64,000 nt of DNA from an uncultured Psychrosphaera sp. (GTDB lineage: Bacteria; Pseudomonadota; Gammaproteobacteria; Enterobacterales; Alteromonadaceae): NCBI RefSeq assembly GCF_947500655.1, contig NZ_CANMSK010000023.1, positions 1-64,000 of the forward strand, read 5' to 3'. The notes under the pieces are model-generated. The model was not told the DNA's origin, searched no databases, and saw only the letters and a program-made list of their open reading frames with translations. Numbering within the stretch: the first letter of the stretch is position 1; the number at the start of each line of letters is the position of its first letter. The position numbers and the translations under genes are program-made. Below are positions 32,501 to 40,615 of this stretch, piece by piece.

Positions 32501-32643
32501 ATATAATCGCTATGACAGCAGGCGCCATGTCTGGTGATAGAGAAGCTTGCCTTCAATCTGGTATGAATGACTTTATTATAAAACCATTAGATGGCATTAA
32601 CTTCCGCAGTAAAATTTCATCTTGGTTGGAAAGCAATAAATAA
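29563..32643 (+). CDS. Hybrid sensor histidine kinase with dCache-like sensor
   Basis: A 1026-residue membrane kinase: helix 1 (15-35), a large periplasmic sensor (50-325) with a dCache-like pattern (IRQIRYISKLNQGRELVRVE), helix 2 (330-350), PAS (362-485), a coiled coil, HisKA with His530 (NISHEIRTPLNGI), HATPase (GGTGLGLSISKKL), a degenerate receiver-like segment, and a C-terminal receiver with the acceptor Asp in LILMDCQMPIMDG. It begins two bases after the REC-GGDEF-EAL gene, so the pair is almost certainly a sensor and its c-di-GMP output. The signal sensed cannot be told from the sequence. Confidence 0.92.
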   Translation: MTKDIDNALTQNNKLLLFSIGGFALICVVIYVIYSHYTKEQLKTELLDKLTVTINSSVSLMNKSFTKNISNIAFLHSTPPIKGIARALSNDNIDPLDNTTTEQWKRRLAVIFSAFIVNNPDIRQIRYISKLNQGRELVRVERRDNKIIVVPDALLQSKQDSDYYKAIKPLHIDEDYISDISLNREYGVLESPLWPTYRVAHNIFDQDYQFFGFIILNIDATSLLTQMKDTFSQSDFNFYLLDTQGYFISADREALTFGFDLNKPDAIWSKLTNQAPLPNDNKINQLTFDQQKYYMYGSELRLSLRDFRSLNIIGGLSENRLGQIWDQQSKFVIFILITLFIIVTLVTFYYQKYLNKIWSLYDQQSRYEAIIAGSSDAIISVDVTGKILSWNESATYLFGLNDELAFSKNINEVIGVTKKDFLLDEVLLANVINKTQPVSYEITNDTDTDNPVFLSVNLSPVIPHKSDTPASVAVLIRDITESKVNQQKIINHNESLEQEVNQRTQQLEQLAQKAVDANQSKSAFVANISHEIRTPLNGISGMLELINKDLLTDKQTNYIKLAKSSISNLSVLINDLLNLSKIEAGKLDIELDEFNLTQTISAVIETMSIRCMEKNIDLQFDWSNIEHELLVSDDYRFQQVLINLISNAIKFTDKGTILVNAKTIINNANSELVDCVITVQDSGLGMTEDEQEKLFQPFTQATAGTDKQYGGTGLGLSISKKLVKLLGGSINVKSTLNKGSTFTFSIQSKLIKNQISPLFSPKLLGKKVILFSEQIEKYEPLLKQLRRWQAEVHLLNAQQVEQHINNSTDPDLLFIDNNIFHNSTSKWTEYFKTNSNCQLIILENSKSELTSSDVYNDAFFITSPILPYQLLNIIDSIFNTGTANKPENKITKAIDQPNKYSILIVDDNEINQIVAAGLLESLPVEIKTASNGQEALDILNNTSNTFDLILMDCQMPIMDGFEATESIRQGKAGSKNCGTNIIAMTAGAMSGDREACLQSGMNDFIIKPLDGINFRSKISSWLESNK

Positions 32644-32823
32644 CACTAGTATATATTCCCTAATAATTCATAAGTTAGACCAACAAAATTTTTAATAAAA
32701 AGAGCATTAAAACGAGTTATTGTCTACATTTAAAGCATAGATAAGATATATAGCTAAATTTCATTTAAGACCCATTTATAACCGCCGATAATTGTATATC
32801 GGAAAGCTTTGGAGAGCACATTA

Positions 32824-34815
32824 ATGCCAGGTAAACGGAAAACACTTACGATTATGCAGTCATCAATTATTAGCTTATTAATTGGTGTATCAACGTTATT
32901 ATTTTTAACTATTTGGGTTATAACTAGTATCTCATCTAACTACCAACGCCATAACCTTGATAAACAAATATCAGAGCTAATGGATAGTATTGAAAAGGTT
33001 TCTCATAATCATGCCGTTGAGAGAGGTTTAACCGCTGGTTATTTAAATTCAAAATCGGCTAATGATAAATCAAAACTCAATAAACAAAGACAAATTGCCG
33101 ATGAAGCTGTTGTAAAAATGCAACAAGCAATCGACAAAGACTGGGGCAGCCACCTTAATGTAAAACAATATACCCATTTGTTAACTGATTTTTTAAAAAA
33201 CAAACCAGCTACTCGGCAGCAAGTTGATAAACAAAATGCATCACAAGCGTTCCAATACTATAGCTCTCTCAATAAAGTAGCTCTTGATTCTATCCAATTT
33301 TTACAAGCTGAAGTTTTTGACCAAATATTAAAAGAAGACAACAATGTTATTTTGAATATAGCTCGGTTTAAAGAACGAGCTGGACAAGCTAGAGGACTAA
33401 TAAATGGCATACTATCTAAAGGAGCGTTGTCATTATCTGAAAAAACGGCAATAACATCTTATATCGAAGATATGAAATTGCTCGAGATTTATATTAAAAA
33501 CAGCAATATTCCGAATCTAGTAAATCAATTTGAAATCATTATGTCCTCAACTGATAGTAAAACTATCAAAAGTGTACATAATAAAATTTTACAATCGTCA
33601 GAAATATTAAATAAAACAGAGTTTGTAACACCGAGTGAGTGGTTCTCATTAGCAAGTAATCAAATTGGTGAATTTAAGAAGTTATTAGATGAAGAATGGG
33701 TTGTTGCCCACTATCATGCTCAAAAACTAGCAGACGATGCCATGTTCAATCTAGTCGTTATTTCGGTGTTAGTTGTATTAGCTTTACTTGCATTAGTCGG
33801 GATCAACTTATCATTAATAAAACGACTCAAACATGAATTAGATACGTTAACCATTGTACTGAATGCCATGTCGAGAAATAGTGATTTAACATTAGATTCA
33901 CGTTTAAATTCATCGGATGAGCTTGGTGATATTTCCAATGCAATCCATTCTACAATCACTTCATTTAAAGATTTATTAGTTGGACTATCAGTTTCAATTG
34001 GTACCAATACCCGTTTAAACGATGACTTAAATACGGCAAGTAAAGAAGTTCATAACAGTGCGATGAACACTCAAGAATTAGCCCAAAGTATTGCAACTGC
34101 TGTTGAAGAGATGGCTGCAACAAGCTCAGAAATAGCTAAATCAGCAACAGAGACGTTAAACTCAAGTGATCAATTGTTAAAAAGAGCACAGCAAACGGCA
34201 GATGTTAGTAATAAAACTAAAACGGCTATCTCTCAGCTTAGTGACAATATGAATTCTATTTCTGATAAAGCCGGTTACATGGAGGAGCAAGTTAATGCTA
34301 TCTCAGAAATATTAGTGAATATTAATTCCATTTCTGATCAAACCAATTTGTTAGCATTAAATGCGGCTATTGAAGCAGCTAGAGCCGGTGAGCAAGGGCG
34401 AGGATTTGCAGTAGTTGCGGATGAGGTTCGAAACTTAGCTAAAGGTAGCCAAGCCTATTCAACTGAGATTTCAACCTTGCTAACAGGCTTACAAACTGCA
34501 ACACAAGAGGTAATGAGCGCAATTAGTGACAATGTAGAGACAGCAAAAGAATCAATGTCAGTGACCCACGAAGCTACTCAGATCGCCAGTGAATTACAAA
34601 CAATGAGCCGAGAAGTTGAAGCTCAAACAACTCAAGTAGCTACGGCCGCCGAGCAGCAGTCACTTACGACTGCAGAAATAGCTAGTAATACGACTAAGGT
34701 TAATGAAGCCGCCGACGATGAGTTAGCTGAAATTGATAAAATGAATCGTATATTCTCTGATATAGAAACTAATGGTGCATTATTACAACAATCAATGGAT
34801 AGCTTTAAGATTTAA
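32824..34815 (+). CDS. Methyl-accepting chemotaxis protein with NIT-type sensor
   Basis: A 663-residue chemoreceptor. I use the ATG at 32824 (nine bases after GGAG) in place of an in-frame TTG five codons earlier. It has helix 1 (about 10-33), a helical periplasmic domain with the [13 protein letters not shown] pattern seen in nitrate/nitrite-sensing (NIT) domains, helix 2 (around 308-328), HAMP, and a cytoplasmic signalling hairpin with the invariant tip segment ([20 protein letters not shown]). No CheW-tethering pentapeptide is seen at the C-terminus. A short inverted repeat (CCGATA / TATCGG, 32783-32800) lies just upstream of the ribosome-binding site. It stands alone on the plus strand, so the link to chemotaxis genes is by family only. 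Confidence 0.88.
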   Translation: MPGKRKTLTIMQSSIISLLIGVSTLLFLTIWVITSISSNYQRHNLDKQISELMDSIEKVSHNHAVERGLTAGYLNSKSANDKSKLNKQRQIADEAVVKMQQAIDKDWGSHLNVKQYTHLLTDFLKNKPATRQQVDKQNASQAFQYYSSLNKVALDSIQFLQAEVFDQILKEDNNVILNIARFKERAGQARGLINGILSKGALSLSEKTAITSYIEDMKLLEIYIKNSNIPNLVNQFEIIMSSTDSKTIKSVHNKILQSSEILNKTEFVTPSEWFSLASNQIGEFKKLLDEEWVVAHYHAQKLADDAMFNLVVISVLVVLALLALVGINLSLIKRLKHELDTLTIVLNAMSRNSDLTLDSRLNSSDELGDISNAIHSTITSFKDLLVGLSVSIGTNTRLNDDLNTASKEVHNSAMNTQELAQSIATAVEEMAATSSEIAKSATETLNSSDQLLKRAQQTADVSNKTKTAISQLSDNMNSISDKAGYMEEQVNAISEILVNINSISDQTNLLALNAAIEAARAGEQGRGFAVVADEVRNLAKGSQAYSTEISTLLTGLQTATQEVMSAISDNVETAKESMSVTHEATQIASELQTMSREVEAQTTQVATAAEQQSLTTAEIASNTTKVNEAADDELAEIDKMNRIFSDIETNGALLQQSMDSFKI

Positions 34816-34818
34816 GCT

Positions 34819-34988
34819 TGATATGACTCCACCAAAGTAGCACCTATTTTTAGGTATAAGGTGTCTTGAAAATCCAGACCAGACGTAGTTACTCAATAGA
34901 GTTTAAAATAAAAGTCATTCAACAATCGTTAAAAACTCCAGGTACCGTTAATATGACGGTATTAAAGCTAATATTAATTCAATGCTAG
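34819..34988 (+). mobile_element. Decayed IS3-family end with orfA remnant
   Basis: From 34819 the sequence repeats, base for base with few changes, the IS end at 77-1: the TGATATGACTCCAC terminus, the CACCT...AAGGTGTC stem, then the orfA start, here mutated to TTG (34866). The frame reads KIQTRRSYSIEFKIKVIQQS and on to LKTPGTVN, typical of IS3 OrfA. It then goes out of frame (the shifted frame continues as I-N-S-M-L-D) and meets TAG at 34986-34988. The rest of the element is missing; the GGTTT tract begins nine bases later. This is a dead fragment. Confidence 0.75.
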
Positions 34989-34996
34989 ATGGCTCA

Positions 34997-35074
34997 GGTT
35001 TGGTTTGGTTTGGTTTGGTTTGGTTTGGTTTGGTTTGGTTTGGTTTGGTTTGGTTTGGTTTGGTTTGGTTTGGT
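34997..35074. repeat. GGTTT pentanucleotide microsatellite, 15.6 copies
   Basis: Seventy-eight bases of uninterrupted GGTTT units (AAACC on the other strand), with no imperfect copy. It lies between a chemoreceptor gene and the convergent TPR gene, just after the IS3 remnant, in the 381-base gap 34816-35196, which otherwise holds only the inverted repeat at 35108-35157. It is not inside a reading frame. The perfect units suggest recent expansion by slippage. Confidence 0.98.
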
Positions 35075-35107
35075 AAAGCAGAGTATTATATTAGTATTTG
35101 AATAATG

Positions 35108-35157
35108 TAGGTTTTGTTTATCACATTTGTGTATGTAAATATTTTAAACAAAACCTA
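35108..35157. repeat. 13-bp inverted repeat downstream of the TonB operon
   Basis: TAGGTTTTGTTTA (35108-35120) and its exact complement at 35145-35157 enclose 24 bases. It lies 40 bases past the stop of the TPR gene. It could act as a transcript 3'-end stem, but the loop is large and no T tract follows. Confidence 0.6.
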
Positions 35158-35196
35158 ATATTCTAATCTACTGAAGTAATGGGCTAAAATAATAAT

Positions 35197-36510
35197 TTAA
35201 GATTTTAATGCAGCTAATTGCTCAGCACTTCTTTGTTCTTGTTCAACAAACTTCAACCATTGTGTTGCCATGCGCTGTGAGCTTTGAATCTCTTTTGCAG
35301 ACTTAAACGCTTCTAACGCATCATCAAACTGTTTAAGATTAACGTTTGCCATTCCCAAAGCTAAATACGCATTACCTTTATTTTTTAATTTACCTTTGGC
35401 AATCGCTTTTATTGCATGCTGCACAACAAGTTTTGACTTACCTTTTTGTAGATAAATCTCCGCTATATTAAGATCTGCATTACCGTCATCTGTAATACTG
35501 GCTAATTGGGTAAGCACATCAACAGCTTCATCCACTTCTTTTGCGCCTTGCCAAGATTGCGCTAAAAACTTCAAATTCTTAGCGTTTTTTTCAATTAGCT
35601 TATCTTCAATGCCTTTACTCAGTACTTTTGCGGCTTTATACGGTAAGCCATTAAAGTAATAGATTTGGGATAAAGTCATCAATTCAGACTTTTTAGTAAC
35701 AAAACCTTGTTGGTAAGCGGCTTCCATTACCGCTAACTGTTTATCTTCTTGCTCAAGCTCACCATACATACCGGCAAGTTGAACCCAATACTCTGGCTTG
35801 TTAAACAAACGTACCATTTGTTCTAATATTTCAGTTACTTTTTTACTATCTTTTAGCTCAAAGTAAACGGCACGTTGTAATATATACCAATTCTCTTCAG
35901 GGGCTTTCTCTTCTTCAACAGCCTGCACTATTGCACTTTCAATGTATTTAGCTGCATTGGTATAATCTTTTGATTGGTATGATGCTTGTGCTCTTAATAC
36001 ATTATTATTAACCGGTGGTTTACCTTGATGTACAAGGTCCCACTTATCTAAGAACTCAATGGTTTTACCATAATTTCCATTTGCCATAGACAGCTGAGCT
36101 AATGAAAACAAAGTGCTTTTTTCTAAAGACTCCGGAATTGGGTCTTGCTTTACAACTTGCTCAAACGCGCTTATTGCTTTATCCGTTTGACCGTCATTGT
36201 AATAAATAAAACCGTAAAAGTTATGCAACATAGCGCGTTCATAACTGTTTAAGCTTGATGATTTAGACTTTACTTGGTCTAAAATTTCTAAGCCGCCGGT
36301 AATATCACCCGCATCTGCGATTTCTTGCGCTCTTGCTAATTGGCTATAAACTCGTGCACCTAAAGCTGGCGTTCGTTTACGTTTTTTTGCAGTAGACGCT
36401 TCCTCTGCTGCATGTACAGAAGCAATATTTACACTAGGTAATATATCTAGCATGCTTGATGTTAACGTAATAACACAAGCTAATGTGGTACGTATAAACA
36501 ATGTTTTCAT
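35197..36510 (-). CDS. Periplasmic TPR protein of the TonB2 operon
   Basis: A 437-residue secreted protein. I start it at the ATG at 36510 (MKTLFIRTTLACVITLTSSM), a signal peptide with a likely cut after VHAA; an in-frame TTG four codons upstream is the alternative. The rest is a run of tetratricopeptide-like helices (LHNFYGFIYYNDGQTDKAIS, AYLALGMANVNLKQFDDALE). It is the last gene of the DUF3450-TtpC-ExbB2-ExbD2-TonB2 operon, 39 bases after tonB2. TPR proteins at this place are common in vibrio and Shewanella-type TonB2 systems; the role is thought to be periplasmic scaffolding, but is not firmly known. Confidence 0.85.
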   Translation of the reverse strand: MKTLFIRTTLACVITLTSSMLDILPSVNIASVHAAEEASTAKKRKRTPALGARVYSQLARAQEIADAGDITGGLEILDQVKSKSSSLNSYERAMLHNFYGFIYYNDGQTDKAISAFEQVVKQDPIPESLEKSTLFSLAQLSMANGNYGKTIEFLDKWDLVHQGKPPVNNNVLRAQASYQSKDYTNAAKYIESAIVQAVEEEKAPEENWYILQRAVYFELKDSKKVTEILEQMVRLFNKPEYWVQLAGMYGELEQEDKQLAVMEAAYQQGFVTKKSELMTLSQIYYFNGLPYKAAKVLSKGIEDKLIEKNAKNLKFLAQSWQGAKEVDEAVDVLTQLASITDDGNADLNIAEIYLQKGKSKLVVQHAIKAIAKGKLKNKGNAYLALGMANVNLKQFDDALEAFKSAKEIQSSQRMATQWLKFVEQEQRSAEQLAALKS

Positions 36511-36549
36511 AAATAAATCCAAATTTGTTAACTTAAAACGCAGCCGTTA

Positions 36550-37188
36550 TTATTTAGCCATTTCAAAGGTTATACGATTTTGTACACCTGAAACTTCAGT
36601 TGCAGTGCCATTAACCACACGCGGTTTATATTTGAATTTAAGTGCCGCATCCATCGCAGCTCTATCAAATAACCCTTCTGGATTAGCTTCAATCACCACT
36701 GGATTTTTCACTGCACCGGTTTTATCTACCATAAACTCGACTATAACGTAGCCTTCTATACCACGCTGTAATGCACGGCGAGGATAAACAGGTGCAACCT
36801 TAACAATCGGTAAATACTCACCATCACTTGCATCTAGCGCTAACCCATTACCAATTGCCGTATTGGCATTTACATTAGCACTGAAGTCAAAACCAGAAGC
36901 GTCAGCAACTGCAGACTCAGACGACAACTGAGGTTGTGTCATCTCCGGAGGTGGCTCTTGTGGCTTAGGTGGCTTTTTCGGTTTACGTTCTTTTTTCTGT
37001 ACGGTTTCATCTTGTTTTAGTCGAATAAAATCAAGTACATTACCTCTTACTGGGTCAGTAAAAACACTGTCACTGTTTTTGATCAGCGCTTGCATGCCAT
37101 ATAACAAAGCAAGCGTAACCGTTCCAGCGAGAACCAAAGCAATAATATATCTTTGTATCATTGGGTATTTTTGTTCAGCTAAGTTCAC
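36550..37188 (-). CDS. tonB2: TonB2-type energy transducer
   Basis: Links the inner-membrane ExbB/ExbD motor to outer-membrane receptors. 212 residues: membrane anchor (YIIALVLAGTVTLALLYGMQ), a Lys/Pro-rich spacer (KKERKPKKPPKPQEPPPEM), and a C-terminal TonB domain (APVYPRRALQRGIEGYVIVE). It is shorter than E. coli TonB, as is usual for TonB2. The start used is a GTG preceded by AAGGCG; the ATG nine codons on (MIQRYIIALV) is an alternative. It lies 14 bases after exbD2. Likely client in this window: the TonB-dependent receptor at 44143-46842. Confidence 0.93.
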   Translation of the reverse strand: MNLAEQKYPMIQRYIIALVLAGTVTLALLYGMQALIKNSDSVFTDPVRGNVLDFIRLKQDETVQKKERKPKKPPKPQEPPPEMTQPQLSSESAVADASGFDFSANVNANTAIGNGLALDASDGEYLPIVKVAPVYPRRALQRGIEGYVIVEFMVDKTGAVKNPVVIEANPEGLFDRAAMDAALKFKYKPRVVNGTATEVSGVQNRITFEMAK

Positions 37189-37202
37189 AATAATTCGCCT
37201 TT

Positions 37203-37616
37203 TTAGTTACCGTCATCGGCAGCAATTGATACATCAAATACGCCCGCAGCACGAGAAGCGTCCATAACTTTAATTAAGGTTTCTGTTGTCGATTTTTTAT
37301 CAGCTTGGATAACCACTGAACCTTGAGGATTTTCAGCTTTTAAACGTTCAACGTTAGCTTGCACTGCTCGTACATCAACACGACGTTTGTTGATCCAAAT
37401 CTCACCTTTGTCAGAAATGGCAATTAAGATACTCGCACGTTCCTTTTTAACAGCGGTTGCTGCTTCAGGACGGTTAACATCAATACCCGCTTCTTTTACA
37501 AATGACGCGGTTACGATGAAAAATATCAACATGATAAAAACAACGTCCAACATAGGGGTTAGGTTTATCTCTTCTTGCTCTTCTTCTTGTAATAGACTTG
37601 CTAAAGGTGCTCTCAT
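37203..37616 (-). CDS. exbD2: ExbD2 biopolymer transport protein
   Basis: Inner-membrane stator subunit of the proton-driven TonB motor. 137 residues with one N-terminal helix (LDVVFIMLIFFIVTASFV) that carries the proton-path Asp in TPMLDVVF, followed by the periplasmic domain. Length is normal. The gene lies between exbB2 (42 bases upstream) and tonB2 (14 bases downstream). Confidence 0.95.
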   Translation of the reverse strand: MRAPLASLLQEEEQEEINLTPMLDVVFIMLIFFIVTASFVKEAGIDVNRPEAATAVKKERASILIAISDKGEIWINKRRVDVRAVQANVERLKAENPQGSVVIQADKKSTTETLIKVMDASRAAGVFDVSIAADDGN

Positions 37617-37658
37617 AATATTTCTCTTTTACTTTATATAAGTGAGTTAACGTTATGA

Positions 37659-38192
37659 TCAGTGTTGAATATCTAACACTAACTCATCTTCTAATAATTC
37701 AATTTCACGTTTTGATTTACGTTGTAACCAAGAGTTTGCAAATACACCTGACAATGCGCCGACCATTCCAGCCATTGTTGGTATTGTTGCTTTAGAAACA
37801 CCACTTGCCATTGAACGTGCATTACCGCTACCACTGATTGCCATTACATCAAAAACTTCAATCATCCCTGTTACCGTTCCCAACAATCCCATTAAAGGAC
37901 ATAAGGCGACCAAGGTTGTGATAAGTGTTAAGTTTTTATTCAATTGCATTTGTGCTCTTGCAACAAATGCTTGGCGAATTTGTTCAGCATTCCAGGACAT
38001 TCTTTCTGCCCTTCCCTGCCAATTTTTTATCAGTGCTGCTTTTACTTCTTTGTGGCCATTTAGAGCGTATAAAATACGCTCCAATATCAACAACCACATT
38101 AAGAAAATCATAATGGCAATGGCCGTGAGTACAACACCACCGGTGTCCATGAACTCACGAATAGCCTCTATGGTTTCAGTGAATAAAACCAT
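37659..38192 (-). CDS. exbB2: ExbB2 (MotA/TolQ/ExbB proton channel protein)
   Basis: Inner-membrane proton-channel subunit that forms the pentamer around ExbD. 177 residues with three membrane segments: AIAIMIFLMWLLILERI, then LTLITTLVALCPLMGLLGTV and TIPTMAGMVGALSGVF. The conserved PLLGLLGTV-like motif is present. This is the short ExbB that belongs with TtpC. It begins 10 bases after the ttpC stop. Confidence 0.94.
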   Translation of the reverse strand: MVLFTETIEAIREFMDTGGVVLTAIAIMIFLMWLLILERILYALNGHKEVKAALIKNWQGRAERMSWNAEQIRQAFVARAQMQLNKNLTLITTLVALCPLMGLLGTVTGMIEVFDVMAISGSGNARSMASGVSKATIPTMAGMVGALSGVFANSWLQRKSKREIELLEDELVLDIQH

Positions 38193-38202
38193 GATATTCC
38201 CC

Positions 38203-39633
38203 TTAAGCTACTTGATTATTTTTACTAGTAACTTTCATATTTTGACGACGTTCTAACTGCTGTTCAGAACGTTCCGCAATAATACCTGCGCTTTGTTCTT
38301 GTAATATCAACATAATGTTTTTACTACGAGTATTTAGCATGCTTGAAAGAACAACCGTTGGAATCGCAACAACTAGACCTAGAACTGTTGTCATTAATGC
38401 TGTTGAAATACCACCAGCCATTAATTTAGGGTCACCTGTACCAAATAGTGTTATTGCTTGGAACGTGTTGATCATCCCAGTTACCGTACCTAATAGACCA
38501 AGTAATGGTGCAATGACAGATACAATCTTAATTAACGTTAGATTTTTGGTAATAAGCGGCATTTCACGTAAAATTGATTCGCTTAATTTAAGCTCAAGTG
38601 TTTCATAAGCTACATCTGGGAATTGTTGATTTACTTTTAATACACGCCCTAGAGGGTTATCTATATTTGCTTCAGTTTCTTTTAACTGACGTTTAACTTT
38701 GTAGTTCATACGCGCTAGCGACACAAAGCGTTCAAAGGCAATTAAGAAAGCAACTAAACCAACCGCGATAATGATGTAACCAACCGTACCGCCTTGGTCA
38801 ATACGTTCTTCAATGCTTGGAGCTTGAACTAAAAGGCTTAAAATTGAACCGCCTGTTGGGTCTAAAGCAAATGGAACAATTGAGTCTGTTGATTCTTGTA
38901 AATTTTCAGCGCTGTCGTTAAAACGAGATGCTGGTTGGCGAACTAATTCAGCCAAAGTACCAGTTGTAGGGTTAAGCTCTAAATATTGACCGCCAGATAC
39001 TAATGCAAATGCACCTACACGAACCACTTCTTTGTTTACTTTATTACCGTTTGCTTCAACCACATCGGTATTGAATTTTACAACTTTGCCTTGCTCTGTC
39101 ATTTCACGTTGTAGTTCAAACCAAACTGTTTCAATTTGTTCAATTGACGCTAGTTTTGAACTGCCACCCATGCTTTGTGCTAACTCTTCAAAAAACACAT
39201 CACGGCCAGGAAACTGAGCTGATACATTTGAAGACTGCATTTTGCCTTTAGCGTCGCCAGACACTTGCTGTAAAACACCAAATAGTTCTTTTAATGAACC
39301 CATGCGTTTATTTAACGCTTCTGATAAATCAGCTAGTTGGAATTCGTTTTTCTCAAAATTAGTCTCTAATTTTTCAGACAACTTCAACGCATTATCACGT
39401 GTATTTGTTGCTTGCTTTAACATTTTATCTTGGTCTGCGCGTTCACGTAAAAATGCTTGTTCACGTGTTTTATTTTCTTGATTTTGCTTTGCTTTACCGG
39501 TTTGTAATTGAGATAACAATTGGTCTAAATCCAATGGTGTTTTCTCGTCAGCGGCAAACGTTGGCATCGCTGTCGCTAATACTAGTAATATTGCAGCTGG
39601 CGCTTTTACTAGGCTTTTTATAAATACGTTCAT
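38203..39633 (-). CDS. ttpC: TtpC-type ExbB with long periplasmic N-terminus
   Basis: A 476-residue protein: a signal peptide (about 1-27, ending MPTFA), about 240 residues of coiled-coil-rich periplasmic domain (TREQAFLRERADQDKMLKQA), then an ExbB-like channel domain with three membrane segments (TVGYIIIAVGLVAFLIAFERF, APLLGLLGTVTGMINTF, VLGLVVAIPTVVLSSML). In Vibrio, TtpC is a fourth obligatory component of the TonB2 system and bridges to the periplasm. The gene lies between DUF3450 and exbB2, as in vibrio-type operons. Confidence 0.9.
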   Translation of the reverse strand: MNVFIKSLVKAPAAILLVLATAMPTFAADEKTPLDLDQLLSQLQTGKAKQNQENKTREQAFLRERADQDKMLKQATNTRDNALKLSEKLETNFEKNEFQLADLSEALNKRMGSLKELFGVLQQVSGDAKGKMQSSNVSAQFPGRDVFFEELAQSMGGSSKLASIEQIETVWFELQREMTEQGKVVKFNTDVVEANGNKVNKEVVRVGAFALVSGGQYLELNPTTGTLAELVRQPASRFNDSAENLQESTDSIVPFALDPTGGSILSLLVQAPSIEERIDQGGTVGYIIIAVGLVAFLIAFERFVSLARMNYKVKRQLKETEANIDNPLGRVLKVNQQFPDVAYETLELKLSESILREMPLITKNLTLIKIVSVIAPLLGLLGTVTGMINTFQAITLFGTGDPKLMAGGISTALMTTVLGLVVAIPTVVLSSMLNTRSKNIMLILQEQSAGIIAERSEQQLERRQNMKVTSKNNQVA

Positions 39634-39668
39634 TATTCTTACCTTAAATTCAATATATTTAACGGCTA

Positions 39669-40478
39669 CTAAAGCGCGGTGTTAGATGAAACCAAAACTG
39701 GTGCAGGAATTGGCATAGTTAGTAAGTCTGGCGCTAACTGTTTCTTAGCCATGCGCAAGCCTTTAGTTATATGCATACGGTATTCTGGATCTAGTTTTTC
39801 AAATGACTTTTTCTCATTATTCCAACGTCCAATTAAAGAACCGTCACGGCTTAAATACATAAGTGCCACACGTCCGATACGTAAAAAGTCAACATCACGC
39901 TCTTGTCCGTCAAGCTCTAACAAACCAGAATATGCTTCAATGCTGCGGCCATAATCCACTTCAACTTGGTAGGCTTCCATTACACGTCTGAATTTTTCAG
40001 AAACAGCAATATCTGCTTTATCCATCATTGTTTTTAACGACGTTAAACGTGTTTGACGTTCAACTGGTAAAAAAGGAACATCTAACTGAACAAAGCTTTC
40101 TAAGCCATCAATCATGCGTAACATTAACGGTGTTATTTGACGCTCAATTACAGATACCTGGTCTATGTCTTTATTCAACTGCGCCATCTCTTCGATTTGG
40201 CTATTAATTTGTTTTTGAATTTGACCGTTATAAACGTCTAAACCAGCAGTTTCTTTTTCGATAGCTCTAAATTGCAAAAGTTTTTCTTGAACTTGCTCTG
40301 CAATTTTATCGATTTTTTTCTGTGATTTTGCTGCTGAAGTCGTAATTTCTGTGCTTGCTGAAATTACTTGTTGAATTGCTGCGGCTTGTACTGAAATAGA
40401 ACTTGCGCTCATAAGTACTGTTGCAACCGCTGTGGATAACACTTTCTTAGAAAGTCCGATTTTAGAAATAGTTTTCAT
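39669..40478 (-). CDS. DUF3450 periplasmic coiled-coil protein, first gene of the TonB2 operon
   Basis: A 269-residue secreted protein. I choose the ATG at 40478 because GGGGTGA lies four bases upstream and a signal peptide follows (MKTISKIGLSKKVLSTAVAT... cut near VQAA); the upstream in-frame extension has none. The body is a long coiled coil (residues 30-130) followed by a globular end (DYGRSIEAYSGLLELDGQERD). DUF3450 proteins head TonB2-TtpC operons in Alteromonadales and vibrios; the function is unsettled, but envelope association with TtpC is likely. A hairpin covering its ribosome-binding site and a Pho-box-like array lie directly upstream. Confidence 0.88.
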   Translation of the reverse strand: MKTISKIGLSKKVLSTAVATVLMSASSISVQAAAIQQVISASTEITTSAAKSQKKIDKIAEQVQEKLLQFRAIEKETAGLDVYNGQIQKQINSQIEEMAQLNKDIDQVSVIERQITPLMLRMIDGLESFVQLDVPFLPVERQTRLTSLKTMMDKADIAVSEKFRRVMEAYQVEVDYGRSIEAYSGLLELDGQERDVDFLRIGRVALMYLSRDGSLIGRWNNEKKSFEKLDPEYRMHITKGLRMAKKQLAPDLLTMPIPAPVLVSSNTAL

Positions 40479-40481
40479 TAG

Positions 40482-40507
40482 TTCACCCCATAAGTTTATA
40501 GGGTGAA
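40482..40507 (-). promoter_or_regulatory. Hairpin that hides the ribosome-binding site of the TonB2 operon
   Basis: In the mRNA the 12 bases TTCACCCTATAA pair with TTATGGGGTGAA (one G-U pair) across a two-base turn. The right arm contains the GGGGTGA Shine-Dalgarno, four bases before the DUF3450 ATG. If formed, this stem would block translation of the first gene. As DNA it is also a 7-bp palindrome (TTCACCC / GGGTGAA) and might instead be an operator. Confidence 0.65.
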
Positions 40508-40518
40508 TAGTAGAGGAC

Positions 40519-40562
40519 AAATGTGACAATACCGTTTCGGTTAAATGTCAGTTTAATGACAA
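40519..40562 (-). promoter_or_regulatory. Pho-box-like array upstream of the TonB2 operon
   Basis: Four 11-bp units in register on the minus strand. Their first seven bases read TTGTCAT, CTGACAT, CCGAAAC and TTGTCAC; three of four fit the PhoB half-site CTGTCAT, each with an AT-rich 4-base tail. A -10-like TACTAT follows six bases past the array (40507-40512), the arrangement expected when PhoB replaces the -35 contact. Confidence 0.65.
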
Positions 40563-40615
40563 TGTAATAAATGCATTAATTTGACTTATTTCAAACCCAA
40601 TTAATAAATGGGTAG

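Noticed and set aside
34997..35074. CRISPR or other spaced repeat array
   Set aside because: Units are five bases without spacers; it is a simple microsatellite. No cas genes are in the window.
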